A stretch of 64,000 bases of DNA from assembly GCA_022747635.1 (NCBI GenBank), contig JAKTNV010000001.1:35483851-35547850 (forward strand), in the 5' to 3' direction. Made by a program: the position numbers and the translations under genes. Origin of the DNA: Hetaerina americana. Its lineage: Eukaryota > Arthropoda > Insecta > Odonata > Calopterygidae. Below, piece by piece: positions 10,935 through 23,262 of this stretch; positions within the stretch are counted from its first letter, which is position 1, and every line of letters starts with the position of its first letter. The notes beneath the pieces were generated by a model, which ran no database searches, was not told the DNA's origin, and worked only from the letters and a program-made list of their open reading frames with translations.

Positions 10935-13230
10935 CTTGCCCTTCGCCGTTTCACAAATCTGTAAATGCGACTCCCATGAGGAAACGGTCATTTTGGCCAT
11001 ACCGGTATCACTTGTTTTCAGCAAAGCACAGTTAACGGCAAAATAATAGACACTGAAATAATCCATGGTCGGTTGATTTATTCCGATCTCTTTTCTCTGC
11101 AAGAACCTCTTAACTTTATTACATCAATTGATCTTTTCAACGTCAGTTCTACCGCCCAAGTTAATTCTCTGCATCCTTGATTAAGGGAATGCATTAGCAT
11201 TCAAGGCCGTAATTAATATTTGCGGGCTCTAACCTATGGTTAGAGCATCGGCCGGCAAGTCGAAAAATTATAGATGTTTACACACACACGTAAATATAAA
11301 TAAATATTTGTGGAGGGCCTTAAAGAACCCGGTATCCATCGAGCGTATACTTGGAAAATGTAGCGATGAAAAAGTGAAGGGAAGGTGTTTTTTCTCTTCG
11401 GTAAGGCCACAAATTATATGAGGCGAGCATATGGGATCCATCTCAAAAAGCGCCGATTACAAAATCCAACTACTTATACAGTAAGAGCCGTCAGATTCGT
11501 AGGTAGGAACAAAAAGCGTCATACATTTACCACAAGATCTGGGATGGGAACCTTCAGATATGCGAAAGCTCAGAGGTAGATTAAACCTACTGCAAAGAAA
11601 CCAATCGTGTGGTCTTGTATCCAACATAGAAGGTAGAATTCATCCCCATAGTATATAGGCAGGAAGAGGGGAATGTCAAAAAATAACAGAGCCCGCCCTT
11701 GGTGATTCGTTATATTATTTGTCTTCTCTATGTAGTTAGTGGAGTGGTTACTAACTGTACAATAGTCGAAATGTATATGATGGATGTTACATGAATAATG
11801 TCTGGTCGCCCCCTTCCACGTGTCTTTTCGGTGGATCGCGGGGTGCCATGTATATGTGAACGTAGTAGAGAATAACGTATGGCGATCTGATACTTCTTGC
11901 TACGACTTGCGGGGAAATGAGAATGCAGCCAAGGGGCTCCACCAACTGCAGACCGCTGGTCTGCACGGTAAGAGAATTACGAGCTGGACCACTCCCTAAA
12001 ACTTCACATCGAGACCGTTATTCACAAACCCACATCAAACATCACACGGGCTCATATACAAATTTACAAGTTTCACATTCTTAAGGCAAAAATAGGATGG
12101 ACGATTTTGGGTCTAGCTCGAGGGAGAATATATGAATATTACGAAATGCATTGAAAATATTAATTTCATAGACTTTGGCGCCCCAACAATTGCGACGGAA
12201 CTAATGGCTATGGAAAGGTAGAAATGAGCTCGCACAATAGGAAGAACAACGTTTCGTTTTCAAAACTCCCACGACTATATGCGCATGGGATTGAAAAAAA
12301 GTGAATGGTGTTTTGACGGAGGATATTTCAGCTGGGAAACTTGCGAGATGGCTTTCGGTTCGTCATAGAGGGATATGACGAGGTACAAGTCGTGACTTCT
12401 TTCACAGGGGAAAAAGAAAACGCAAAAGAAGATAAGCATTGACAGAGGATTAGGAAGCAGGAAAATGGGAATTCCTGAGCATAGTCTCGCGACGCTTTCC
12501 GCGAATCGCAAAACACAACCTTAACTTGCTTGCTTCGCGCGCGTAGGCTGAACCAAAGGTTATGCATACAAATCTTGCCTCGCAGCGTTCACAGGATAGC
12601 AAATAAATACATTGCAAGGAAGACACCAGACCATTCCGACTAACGTACGAAATGATCGGGCAATAGCTTCACAATGATTTTGCTGGGGGGCTATTGAATG
12701 GCTTTCTGTTTGACATTGGCAAACTACTCTGCGTGGTCGACTAATTTCACGTAGTCCTAACGTTTCCTGTTGAGAGTAAGATTAAAGAAAAGCTTGGCCT
12801 TGCTTTTATACATCTAAACAGGACTTCAGGGGTGTGGAAAAAAGAATATCTTGTAAATAAAGTTATAGAGCCAATGTATACCTAAACTGTCCGTTCTGCA
12901 AAGATAGAACGCTACCTGTAAATTGGTGACTTCGTTGTACTTGGGTCTGCCCTTTTTTTATGGGTTTCCTTGAGCAGCTTCAAATAATATAATATTCGTA
13001 AAGTATATCATGGACGGATATAAAAATACAGCTATGTTAATTCCATTTGATATTGTAATTTTACGCATGCATTCGAACTATGCTATTGCATACTATGTAT
13101 GAAATATTGAAACCCAGATCATAAAATTAAAACATTAAGTGTAATAAACGTAACTATATTTTATTTCGGTAATGCATAAGCTCCACAAAGTCAAACCTGA
13201 AACTACGAGGTGTATAACGGATGTTGCACG
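10935..13230. other. Intergenic stretch, little recognised
   Basis: Mostly AT-rich unique-looking sequence. The only items seen are a tRNA-head fragment near 11236 (separate entry) and a small palindrome GCAGACCGCTGGTCTGC near 11950. Confidence 0.4.
11236..11265 (+). repeat. Fragment of tRNA-derived SINE head
   Basis: GGTTAGAGCATCGGCCGGCA matches the A-box end and anticodon arm of the head at 3332-3405 (GGTTAGAGCATTGGCCCGGC). No B box follows, so it is a decayed fragment. The preceding CTCTAACC-TAT-GGTTAGAG is a perfect 8 bp hairpin. Confidence 0.35.
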
Positions 13231-13231
13231 A

Positions 13232-13242
13232 GAGAATATGAT
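13232..13242. repeat. Target-site duplication, left copy
   Basis: GAGAATATGAT is repeated at 13480-13490 on the other side of the SINE. Confidence 0.8.
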
Positions 13243-13479
13243 TGTTGAATATTTTTCAGAGGTATCTCGATCCCTACTTGAGGTGCTTTGTGGAGGGCAC
13301 TTTGAGTGAGTACGCCGTCCGTCGGATGGGACGTTAAACTGCGGACCCCTTGGCGCCTTTCGTAAAGAGTAGGCTAATGCCGACGCCGGGTTTCTCTCCA
13401 CCCTTCATCCTTTCCTGTCCATCTCCTATGGCGCAAATGACCTTAGCTGTCGGTCGCCTCCCCTCAAAACTACTACTAC
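13243..13479 (+). mobile_element. 5'-truncated copy of the (CTA)n SINE
   Basis: Nearly identical to the minus-strand copy at 9063-9365 from its linker (GTTGAATATTTTTCAGAGG) to the end, but here on the plus strand and lacking the tRNA head. It ends in ACTACTACTAC and is bracketed by an 11-base duplication (13232-13242, 13480-13490). 5' truncation with target-site duplication is the signature of LINE-driven insertion that stopped early. High identity to the 9 kb copy implies recent activity. Confidence 0.88.
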
Positions 13480-13490
13480 GAGAATATGAT
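13480..13490. repeat. Target-site duplication, right copy
   Basis: Identical 11-mer to 13232-13242. Confidence 0.8.
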
Positions 13491-13779
13491 CATGGACATG
13501 AGTGTTTTCAACGGTGAAGTAGGAGTAGGTATCCTCCTACCATTCCTGTTATCTCTACAACCATTGATGAGCATTGCCAGCACCCATAATTTCGTTGTCG
13601 TTTATGAAAATTTACACGAATATCTCTCAATGGAACCGTAAACCGAAACAATCGATGTTCTAATAAAAATAAACACATCTGACAAAGCAAAGCAAAAACT
13701 GAAGCAAAAATGAAGTACACATTCTTTGAACAGATTAGCACCATCACTGAATAAGTAAACTTTGTATTTTTTCACAAAA

Positions 13780-14030
13780 ACCTTATTGTAAACCGCTGTT
13801 ATGATAAACTGTGTAGCATCTCAAATATATTGGAGCGAAGGTCAAATTACAGATTCAATCTCTTGCATAAATTGGAAGGATATCTCGTTAGCAATGATGT
13901 TGAAAATGTATATTACCCCCATCCTACTACGGTATGTGAGATGATTTCAATAAAATTAGATCAAGTGAAGAACAGGTAGATTTAAGATGTCATTTTCCCA
14001 CAAACGATAAGGGATCAGGATAACGTTGTC
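13780..14030 (+). repeat. Interspersed repeat family R2, copy 1
   Basis: Matches 37736-37920 by eye. Shared blocks in order are TAAATTGGAAG, ATCTC.TTAGC.ATG.T, TTGAAAATG, TACTA.GGT.TG.GAGAT, and later TTTTCCCAC.AA..A. Identity is moderate (perhaps 70-80%), so both are old copies. No coding frame seen. Confidence 0.5.
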
Positions 14031-14059
14031 CGACCAAGGTAAGGATAAAAATATTCGGG

Positions 14060-14125
14060 TGAAAATTAGCCTGGTGTGTATTACCACACACCCTAGCGGT
14101 GGCTTGTAGGGTACTAAAAAATCAG
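14060..14125 (-). repeat. Interspersed repeat family R1, short copy
   Basis: On the minus strand it reads TACCCTACAAGCCACCGCTA then GGGTGTGTGG and ACACACCAGGC, matching the core of the copies at 5449 and 17009. It lies directly beside an R2 copy. Confidence 0.55.
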
Positions 14126-14129
14126 GTAA

Positions 14130-17000
14130 CCTAAACCTGATTATTTCATTTATGCGTCGAAACCATTAGTAGGGTAATCAAGAATTTGTGAAAAAACACA
14201 AGATATTTATTCAGTGATCATGAATTTCCGCGAAGTAGGGACTGAAACCATCGAACTTATACTAAAACCATGATCGAGCTTTCTCTGGTGGAAGTCACGC
14301 ATGTGTAATTATTTGAATCAGATTCTCGAACACTGAAAAGATTACTTCAGTTCCATCAACGTTGAAAAAAATGAGCAAGAAGGCCAAAGTAATGCCTGCT
14401 CAAAGCTAAATAATAATCATTACGAATCGTATTGAAACCGCTGAATTAAACTTTCGCTACCAGAATTACGGTCACGACATTTAGATAACTAATAAGCTTA
14501 AGATTTTCATTGAAGATATCAGTTAGACGAGAATAGAATGGATTTTAATGGAATGAATGACTCCATAATATAAAGAGTTTCGTAAAAACAAGGAAAAGCA
14601 TTTGTATCCCAATTCCTATCAAAAAGAAAATGACACTAAACAATGGATTTTCATCGATCTGGCCTGATGCCCGACTGAATATATGAATTTTTGATGGGAA
14701 TAAAAACGGACTGCAAAATCCTCCTTTATCATACCCTACCATTTTCCCGCGTAAATGAAGGCACATAATCTTTCGTAAACGGTTCGGATTTTCCCCACGT
14801 CGATAGTCATTTTTTTGCGTGAGAATAACGGCGGTCGTTTGCTTTTTTCTATCCTCTTCTGTGAATCGTTCAGCTGATTGCCGACAAGGGTCCCGCAGAA
14901 GGGTAACACCGCATCTAAGGGTAGTTATTTACGACCCTCATCAGATAACGTTAGCAATAAGAGCTAGAGTAGCGAAGCATTAGGTGCGAGTCGAATCAAT
15001 AAATTTATAGCCGTATTTCCTGATTGCTAGCAACCCACTGTCGTGATTACGGGATATCCCTACTATTTGGCTCCATCCTTTGTTTCTTAGCACGTCTTAA
15101 TTTGTGTTTTCATACTTCCTAGTACATCGCACGATATATTAAGAACAAAGGATATGGTAACTTGTCGGGGAAATGCCACTTCCGTCGGGTATAGATGATT
15201 ATATGAAATATTAAAAAAAGAGAAAAGAACACGGCGATAAGCCTATGCTATTTACGCGACCACTGACTTATGTAAAAGATTTTATATCGATAAATTAGCG
15301 TGTTAAGCCAGTAAATTTCTCTTATTGGTAATAGTTCTATTTTGATTTATCCGCTCTATCTTCCTCCAACGGGGAAAAAATTTACGTAATGCCTGTGAGA
15401 GGTAATTTTCGGGTAGAATTTCATACCACAACTAGGGCGTCAAATTATTAATCTACATTTGGAGAATTAACACTGTGAGTTTTTAAATATGTATTTTTAA
15501 TATGAAGGGAGGAAAGATGTACGCGGACGTGCAGACGGGTGCATTGCAGCGTCGGATGCCAGGCCGTGTTTTTTTATGACAGGTAAAGAAATGTATCGTT
15601 ACATCATTGTAAAATATTTCGCTGTCGAGCATTGAATGTGGAGCAAAAGGAATCATTTGTTCTTGTTTCCTTTGTATTTGAGTCAATTGAAATGTGGTGG
15701 CATGACGTTGGGGAGAATCAAATGAACGAATCGAATGACCCTAGGAAATGCGAGACTAGAAGGATAAGAAAAAAACAGGAGAGGGTATACACTTATCGGA
15801 CAAATTAAAAAACCTGATTTATTAGCGAAGACAATTATTAGAGCAAATGTGAGCGGAATGAACAGCATCAGGAAGACCGGGGCAATAATGAAATATGGAA
15901 AAGTTAGTCGAGAGTAAATTCGAGGACTTTCTTCTCGGCCTGAGCCCCATTTAATCTTGGCAATGATACATGTGCCCATTATCCTTATTGTCGTTCCATG
16001 TAATCTCTGGATACTGGTTCGATAAAATTGCATGTTCTCAATGCAAAGCGATTCTTCATTCCCCACTCAATTCGTTTTAAAGAAAAAAAACAAACAGGGA
16101 CATTTTAGTATCGACGTGCTTTATAAAATACAACAATAATTATACCATCGAAGTCTGCCAAAGTTCTATCAACAGTCCACAAATGATATTCGCCAGATGG
16201 AATCATTCATTTGATCTCTGCCCGAACGCCATGTCCCAATTCCATACACATGCCGCTCGCAAGTGCTGTGGCCACACCGTCGAAGCACCTTCTGGAGTAT
16301 TTTTGTCATGCCGGATCTCAACGCGTTGAAATACGCACGCAACCTGAACCTAACCATGCCAAACGAGCTTTTTAGACATTCCCGTCGGTAGTTTTGGTCT
16401 CATCGATTCCACAGAAAAATATATCCCACAAAGCGCCAAAAGGTTACCTTTGCCAAGGCGTGCCTATCATACGAACAAAAACATAATACCCTTTTTGGGT
16501 GCAATGTGTTTCCACATGACGCAATCCATTTGCGTTCAGCAGTTTCTTTCACCCGTTTGGGAGGAGACATAAATTTGAGACCCCGTTCCTCGTTGACTTT
16601 TCTTTCGAAAATCTTCACGCCGGGTTTCTCACGAGTCTTTTTACTCGCGGAGAACTCGTCCCGGAGGACAATGAATGTTTTATGATCTTTTCTATTATCC
16701 GCTTTTGCGCACCTCGCACTCCGCCGTTACATCTTTTGTCTTCCCTTCTCTGTCGCTCTTCAATGCCAGCTCCCAGCCATTCGGTACGATTTCCTTCAGG
16801 GTTCTTCCTTCTTGGCTCTCCTTTTATGGCGAAGGATTAAAGCGGATAGAGAGAGAAAGAGAGCGGGAGCGAAGGAAAGACAAACGCAATTTTTTCGTAT
16901 GCTACGGAAGACGGTGTCGAGCCACGCCGGGAGAGGGGGGCGTAAATGAAAAAAGACCAGCGATAAAGACAAGTTTTCCGATTCTTGACCTTTATCTGTA
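14130..17000. other. Intergenic stretch, nothing recognised
   Basis: AT-rich. The longest frame is 127 codons on the minus strand (15683-16066). It contains hydrophobic stretches but no motif or codon bias, and I treat it as chance. Confidence 0.4.
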
Positions 17001-17008
17001 CCTTTTTC

Positions 17009-17145
17009 TACACGGTGCCCTGCAAGCTACCACTAGGGTATGTGACAGGGGGTGGTGATTACACACCTGGCATGCAAGCATTAAAAATTGGTTTTCTTCA
17101 TCTTTAGCCTTAATATATTTTTGTAAAATATTTGAAATATTTACA
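17009..17145 (+). repeat. Interspersed repeat family R1, copy 2
   Basis: The fullest match to 5449-5580, including the shared downstream TTAAAAATT..TTTTCTT and AT-rich tail with AATATTTGAAATATTTACAT. Confidence 0.6.
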
Positions 17146-17564
17146 TAGATCGCGATAGCGTCGACATCCGCTAGGTTGGTAAAAAAATGCTAAGAGGACG
17201 AGTTTGCTGGAGGAATAAGTTTGGGAGCCTCTGATTCCGGCGGAGAGAAGGAAAGAAGAATGTAAAGGTACATGGCACCTGAGTTTTCTTGCGACACAGA
17301 GGGAATTATTATCAGACCAAACTGTAAAGGTAGATTCGACCATCGGGATACCATAAGAGAGATTGAAAACAGTCACAGACACTCAAGCACTCGTTCTTCA
17401 CTCGCACGATACGCTAAATAAAAATCGAACCCACACGTCTGAAACAATTCGATTAACTTGAATGCTAGAATTCGATATACTGGGCAAGCGCTTATTACAT
17501 GATGTTTTAGGCATACATTTGCTCGAGATTTGTATATGAACTAGCGTCTATTAAAATGAATGCA

Positions 17565-17645
17565 TGAAATAAATATTTCTGCATGTATGGCTGGTGTACA
17601 AACACCCTCTGCCACACATCCTCGTGACGGCTTTGAGGATATGTA
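17565..17645 (-). repeat. Interspersed repeat family R1, diverged copy
   Basis: The minus strand shows AAAGCCGTCACGAGGATGTG, then GTGGCAGAGGGTG and ACACCAGCCATACATGC, aligning to the R1 core. It is the fourth copy in the window, 420 bases from copy 2 and in opposite orientation. Confidence 0.5.
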
Positions 17646-17649
17646 AACG

Positions 17650-19300
17650 GATATGTATGCAAGGATATTTACATTATGTATCTACGAATACAGCGTATTA
17701 AATTTTGCCAGTTAATCATGTAAAACCCGAGGATTACAACCCATTATAATTTATTCCATAACAGCCATTAAAGAAAGCTAGAAATTAGAAAATATGAGTA
17801 ATACGTAATCAGGCGCACATATAAATTCGGCGTACTGTGAGGTCTATCGTTCACCCCCACGAGGAGAGTAGGTATATCCTAACACTTTAAAGAAATTCAA
17901 ATGTGACCGAGTGTATACGTTCCCAAAGAACAGATTTTACCGTCATCGATTAAAGTATACTTCACAATGAATATCATTGTTTGTATATTTGGTGAGAATT
18001 CTGAAAAAATTAATCAGTTTCCGAAACTCTCTGCAGAATAAACTAAGTAGGTTATCCAAATTGCATTGGGAAGAAAAGAAAATAAATATTAGCAAACTGT
18101 TAAAAAAGATTCGTATTTGACCGGAAAGCCTAATTCATTTACGTTTCACAGAGATATAGAGTTAATTCCGTCGGCTTGGGAATTTATTTTTAACCCTACT
18201 GAATTTTATCGTATTTCATCAATCTGATACATCAAATATAACAGAATTTATTGGGAGCACTAATGTAAAGAGTGTCCATCGGTCAGCATGGACTTCAAAA
18301 TGGAAGAAATCCATTTAAACATGATGAATTTATTTTTATTTGATGGGGAATTAAGTACTGTACATCGCAAATTCTGCGTGAACAAAAGCAAACGTTTATG
18401 GCAAAGCGTTGAGAGCCAAGTGAAAATTTACCTTCACAGTACGGCCGGAAATTTTCATTGTTGAAGAATGGGTGATCATGCTTTTCAAGCCCATCGGAGG
18501 CCTAAACTAAACTGTCTCAAGGAGTGCGGAAAAAGGTTAGAAAACCATACTCATCAGGTAAAATAGAACGAAAACATATATCTGCGATATAGGAATCGCT
18601 GATTCGAACTACTATCCAAAATACATGCCTTGGATGGCTGCCGGAATATTCCGATTCGTATATGTGCACTCTTTTTAAAGTTGCGTCGATCTTTGATGAA
18701 CGGTCAAAATCCTATTAAAGTGCGAACATGACTGAGTTTTTATAGTGGAGGACTTCATCATGGTTTCTTGAAAGCGTGCAATGCGTTCCTTGCTAAACAT
18801 GCAATTACTTGTTAAATCCAAATAATGCCATGATGAATACTTTTATGTAGAGACAATCATGCCGTTTGCTGTTAAATTAATGTTTACTGAATAGATATGA
18901 TAATAATTAAAATAATTACATTGTTTAAAAACGGGATGAGTCGAAACAAATGCGTCTCGCAAGTAGGCAGATACATCGAGAGGGATAAAGATTCTATCTG
19001 GACAAATAACTAGGCTTACGGAAGACACCACAAACTTTCTAATCGACTTATTTTAAGTGATACACCAATCATTATTTCCCGAAAAAGTAATTTCCACTCC
19101 TCTGCACTGACGTTTTAAATAGAGCTATAGTGAGAGGCATCACGTGCATCGGGTTATCATTTTAAATCATCAAAACCTACTCGACGCCCGCCTTGACACT
19201 TGGGGGATGTTTTTCAACGACTGCGACGATTTGTAACTCTGGATGAGCCGCTGCAAAATTACCGTTCTTCCCGTCATTATGAGAATTACGCATCTCTTGT
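17650..19300. other. Intergenic stretch, nothing recognised
   Basis: AT-rich; no frames above 65 codons and no clear repeats. Confidence 0.45.
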
Positions 19301-19319
19301 GATCACCGCTAATTCCCTC

Positions 19320-19890
19320 TCCTCTCTCTTCTTTGCCCCGCCACGCAGGCGACCGCAAGCGTGTTCTGCCCATGCCAACGCCACAAACTATCCCGGTGTA
19401 CCTGGGGGTGGGAAGGGGGGAAGGAGGATGCATCGAACACCCCCAACTGTCATTAATGGACTCCACCTCCGCACCAATTTCCCGCTCGGGGTCATCTTCT
19501 TCCCTTTACCCGGCTACCTTCTTTTGATTCTTCGTCGAGCAGTGTATGTGCGCGCGCGCGGTCTACGTGTAGCGACATGAAACCAAACTACTGCCAGGAG
19601 AGGGGGGGGGGTGCATGCCCAAACGAAATACCATGGAGGTGGGTGAAGGGGAGACAGGTAGGAAGATGGTCTCCGTGCAGTCGACCCACTTTATTGACGT
19701 CGCGGGAAAGGATTGGCGCGTTCTCTTGTCCACGGCGCATTACCTGCGACCGGGTAGAATGGACATAGCGGGAAGAGCGCCTCCAATTGATGAAGATCGG
19801 ACGGACGGGTCGACCGAGAAAAGTCACTCCAAGAACGAATGGAGAGGGAAACTCATGTGGAAGAGCCGCTAAACTAATTGGGCGTATACT
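19320..19890. other. GC-rich patch
   Basis: GC and CpG content rise, with a (CG)n run at about 19549-19560 and a G run near 19600-19610. Overlapping frames on both strands (up to 143 codons) are judged compositional. Confidence 0.35.
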
Positions 19891-20331
19891 GAAGCGAAGC
19901 AGTTGACGTATTGAGAACTGAAGAGGAACAGCGAGCTTAATGAGAGACCGAAACCAGAAACCAGGAGAGGTGGGCACTTTCTGTGTTAAAGGAACCAATC
20001 CATTTAGCTTTCGGAGCATTTTACATGATTATAGTTGAGACAGTATTTAAGTCGAGACAAAAATTGACGGCAGGTAGTTGTATATCATATCACTTCTGGT
20101 AGCGATTAAGTTGTCGTTAAGCTCCTATCCTCTCCACCTTTCCCCACGCAATGCACAACTTTCTGCTACAAAGGGCTTCCAAATTTCCAATGCCTAAGTC
20201 TCAAAATCGTTTACTACGCTGTGCCATGATTTTTACGACGACTATATTCAGTGTTTGTATGCGTCTCACACTTCTATGATGGATAAGTGAGTAATGTCAG
20301 ATACTTATGATAGCTAGTGAAAGAGCCTTCT

Positions 20332-20412
20332 CACGAATCTTACACAAGGTTCATTCTTCACAAGGTTTTTCCCACGAATCTTACACAAGGAATGAACCTT
20401 TTGTGAGATTCG
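20332..20412. repeat. Short direct plus inverted repeat
   Basis: CACGAATCTTACACAAGG occurs at 20332-20349 and 20373-20390. The segment 20391-20412 is a near reverse complement of the first copy plus its flank (ending GAGATTCG). The region can fold into a stem of about 22 bp. Confidence 0.7.
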
Positions 20413-20414
20413 CC

Positions 20415-21490
20415 CTTAATCAATCCTAGGATTACCATTTCTAAACATTAAATTAACAAATAGACGACCATTCAAGCCGATCTCCTTATACTTAAGAAAA
20501 ACACAACGGCATACAATAAGCTAATACATACAGGGTCCTATGGAAAGGCCATTGCACTTCCGAATCACTCTGCGATTTACAGGGTCACCACTGAATAATC
20601 CACAATCAGACGTGAAACGCCCTAGTATTATTGCGAGGGTTAGTATAATGACAAAATTATATGGAATCAATACAATTGAAAATTAATTCTTAAAAATGCA
20701 ACCGGCGTCCTTTGCTGATATGGCTATAAAGGTCGAGGTGATGGCCAATGCTCTGACGAGAAGCAGTGGATCACTCTTTCTATCTTCATCGTGCGGGATG
20801 TCGACGGACGAAAATGCAAATCAGGAACCGACAATATTAACTTTCTCAGAGAATAGCATGTGTGTGCAAAAAAATAAGCATCCTTGTGTTGCAATGACTG
20901 ACATGAATTCTACTTTTCACACCTCGACAATTGGCATAATTACTTCAAATAAAATGGATTCCATAGACTTCTGCCAGTGGGACAACATTCACCGACAGAG
21001 ATGATACCCTACGCAACTTTCAACCTAGATCCTGCACATACTCTGCTATCAATTTCATGAACATGGGTAAAATCAAATGCAGTTTCCAAATTCATACAAT
21101 CGTCTTAAAAAATACAATTCCAAAAATAAAAACTAATCAATTTCATAACGATTTATTCCGCAACGCTGCAGGCAAGTTCTCAACATTATTATTTTAACAG
21201 ACTTTGGGCGTGAACAGGTCGCTCCTCGCATTCTTATGTCAGAAAAAAAGTTTCATCTTCGGATTAAAATATTAATTTTTCTTCTCGAGGAAATTTTCCA
21301 ATTTTTCATTACCTTTCATTTGAACAACAGGAAATATTTAAACACCGAAAGCACAATATCCTATCCAATTTCATAAGCAGGAATACATTATGTATTCACT
21401 TAATTTGAACTTTAAAACATTCACTTGCGTTGAATAATTGCGTCCATTTCGTCGATTGAAATCTTTGCGTTCTCAAGGAATGGGAAATCC
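20415..21490. other. Intergenic stretch, nothing recognised
   Basis: AT-rich. A 102-codon plus frame (20696-21004) carries no recognised motif; not called. Confidence 0.4.
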
Positions 21491-21813
21491 TAAACCTTAA
21501 TTTTCGACCCGCATACCTCCAGAAGGCACCCAGCGCACGCGTCGCCACTTCCCATTCCCCCCCCTCCACCTCCCCCGCGCCGTCTCCCACGAAGGAATTG
21601 GGGATGCCCCAAAAATAAATGAACCGAAAAACCCCAAACCGACTCCTTTCGCCGCCGAGTCCACCCGACATCCTTCACGTCGTCCCTTGCCGAGAGAGAG
21701 AGAGAAAAAAACGAAAGGAGATCCAAAGAAAGATGGCCTCGTCTAATAACGCTAAATAACTCGTGTCATCGTAACCGGATCATCAATTACGGGGCGGCCG
21801 ACGAACAAAAAAA

Positions 21814-21846
21814 TACACACACACACACATTTATATATATATATAT
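21814..21846. repeat. (CA)n then (TA)n microsatellite
   Basis: A CACACACACA run is followed by ATTTATATATATATAT. Confidence 0.85.
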
Positions 21847-22364
21847 TCGCTCTTGCGCATGTGTGTGCGTGCATCAAAAGAAAACTATGAAGGAACCAAC
21901 CCCACTCACTCCCTCGCTCCCATTCCGCGTCCATTAACGTCCTGGCGCCAATTCGTATCGTAAATCTAAGTCGGCTAGTTTTAATTTGCACCGACGGAGG
22001 GACGGGGTAGGGTGGGGGAGGACGGAGGGAAGGGGGTAGTGACGGAAATGATAGAGGGAGGGCGAGGCAGGAGTGATGTGCGCCCTGGCGGCCTCTGACG
22101 AGGGGGCGAGAAAGGGTAGATGGGATCGCGCCGGGGATGAAGGGGAAAAATATTGCGCGCGGCGGGCGGATGAATGCGGGGAACGGGAGAGGGGACGATG
22201 GAAGGAGTGCGGGCCAAGAGAGTCATTCGACGCCCGCCTGGGCGAGGAAGGTGAGGAGGAGAGGAGAGAAAAATAGCAGCGACAGGAATCCGTCGATCCT
22301 CTTCAGGCGAAATCTTTTTTTCCACGCACGGCTTCTGGGTCCGGTCTCTCTGCCCTCTCTCGTA

Positions 22365-22412
22365 TCTCTTTCTTTCTTTCTCTCTCTCACTCACACACAC
22401 GCACGCACGCGC
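22365..22412. repeat. (CTTT)n/(CT)n/(CA)n/(CGCA)n compound microsatellite
   Basis: Successive simple repeats TTTCTTTCTTTCTC, TCACTCACACACAC and GCACGCACGCGC. Confidence 0.8.
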
Positions 22413-23043
22413 TAACTCACGCACGAAAGATCAACAAGTGTCCTTGCCGAAGAGTTATTCCCGTTCGTCGCCGAAACGACTCGCGAGGTGGCGGACGCGG
22501 GGACGGGAGCGGGGTGGACCCCCGACCTCATGGGCCATTTCGCACCCGCACGCGAGAGGGGATTCGGGGGGGGGGGTGTCGGGTGTGTGTGTGTGATGGC
22601 TGGTCATCATTTCGTAGAAATCATTTCTTCCAGTGCCTCGGCGCGGGTCGATGATGATTCGAGAGAATCCGTCGGACGGGCATCGATGGCGGGGCGCCTT
22701 CTAGGGAGCCTCCTTTCGAAGGATCCGTCCGCGGAAAGTTGAGTGATATTTGAACGAATAAAAAATAAATGAGCGGTCAGGCGACGGGAAAGTCATCTCC
22801 TCGCGAATGCGATCGAGGTCGAAGGCAAGGTAAGGTCAGCAGCGTTACAACGCTGTTAACCTATTTTTTTAAGATACTCGAATCAATCACCGAACATTCC
22901 GAAACGAAACGTCTCTTACTGTTAGATTTTCTAATCCCTACGCGGAGTTCACCCCTGCGCAGGTCGTAAAAAAATGCATTCGAGATCGTTGGCGTGAGAA
23001 ATGTTTGCTTAATGGATATCAAAAAAGTATTTGTGCGCTGTAA

Positions 23044-23078
23044 TACGAGGGTCATCCGGAAAGTAGTACCCGTTCGTG
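23044..23078. repeat. Mariner left terminal inverted repeat
   Basis: Begins TACGAGGGTCATCCGGAAAG; the exact reverse complement is found at 23766-23800. Confidence 0.95.
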
Positions 23079-23147
23079 AAATAAAGACACAAAAGTAAAT
23101 ATTAACAAACATAGAAAATTTTATTTGAAAGAGGATACTTTAAACTA

Positions 23148-23262
23148 CTTCTCAACATAATCTCCAAGCAAATTAAGGCATTTGTCATAACGTGTGACAA
23201 GTTTCTGTAGTCCTGCTGCATAGTCCTTCGCCGCCAGCTCATTGAGATACGCGAGGGACCCA
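23148..23262 (-). pseudogene. Mariner transposase carboxy-terminal remnant
   Basis: In the frame ending at the stop at 23145-23147, the minus strand encodes a tail with LNELAAKDYAAG, LVTRYDKCLN and GDYVEK. This is the characteristic last 35-40 residues of mariner transposases, in which a K.(Y/F)...G(I/L)..LV.R(Y/W)DKC(L/I)N block precedes the end. It is in a different frame from the amino-terminal part (23239-23646), and the junction lies near 23250-23262. The element therefore lost the segment carrying the catalytic DD34D triad and cannot encode active enzyme. Confidence 0.9.

Larger units (their letters stand above)
21500..22830 (+). promoter_or_regulatory. GC-rich block, candidate promoter/first exon
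   Basis: This is one of the two longest GC/CpG-rich blocks in the window. It contains (CA)n and (TA)n at about 21814-21845, a (CT)n/(CA)n/(CGCA)n string at about 22365-22415 and a G9 plus (GT)n run at about 22565-22595. Near its right edge an ATG at 22769 opens a frame that reaches a splice-donor-like CAAG|GTAAGG at about 22828-22829. The combination resembles a CpG-type promoter followed by a short first exon, but I see no downstream exon. Strand and function are inference. Confidence 0.25.

Noticed and set aside
15683..16066. 127-codon minus frame with possible membrane segments
   Set aside because: Hydrophobic stretches are common in AT-rich chance frames; no other coding evidence.
19588..20019. 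143-codon minus frame in a GC patch
   Set aside because: Overlapping frames on the other strand and no domain; compositional.
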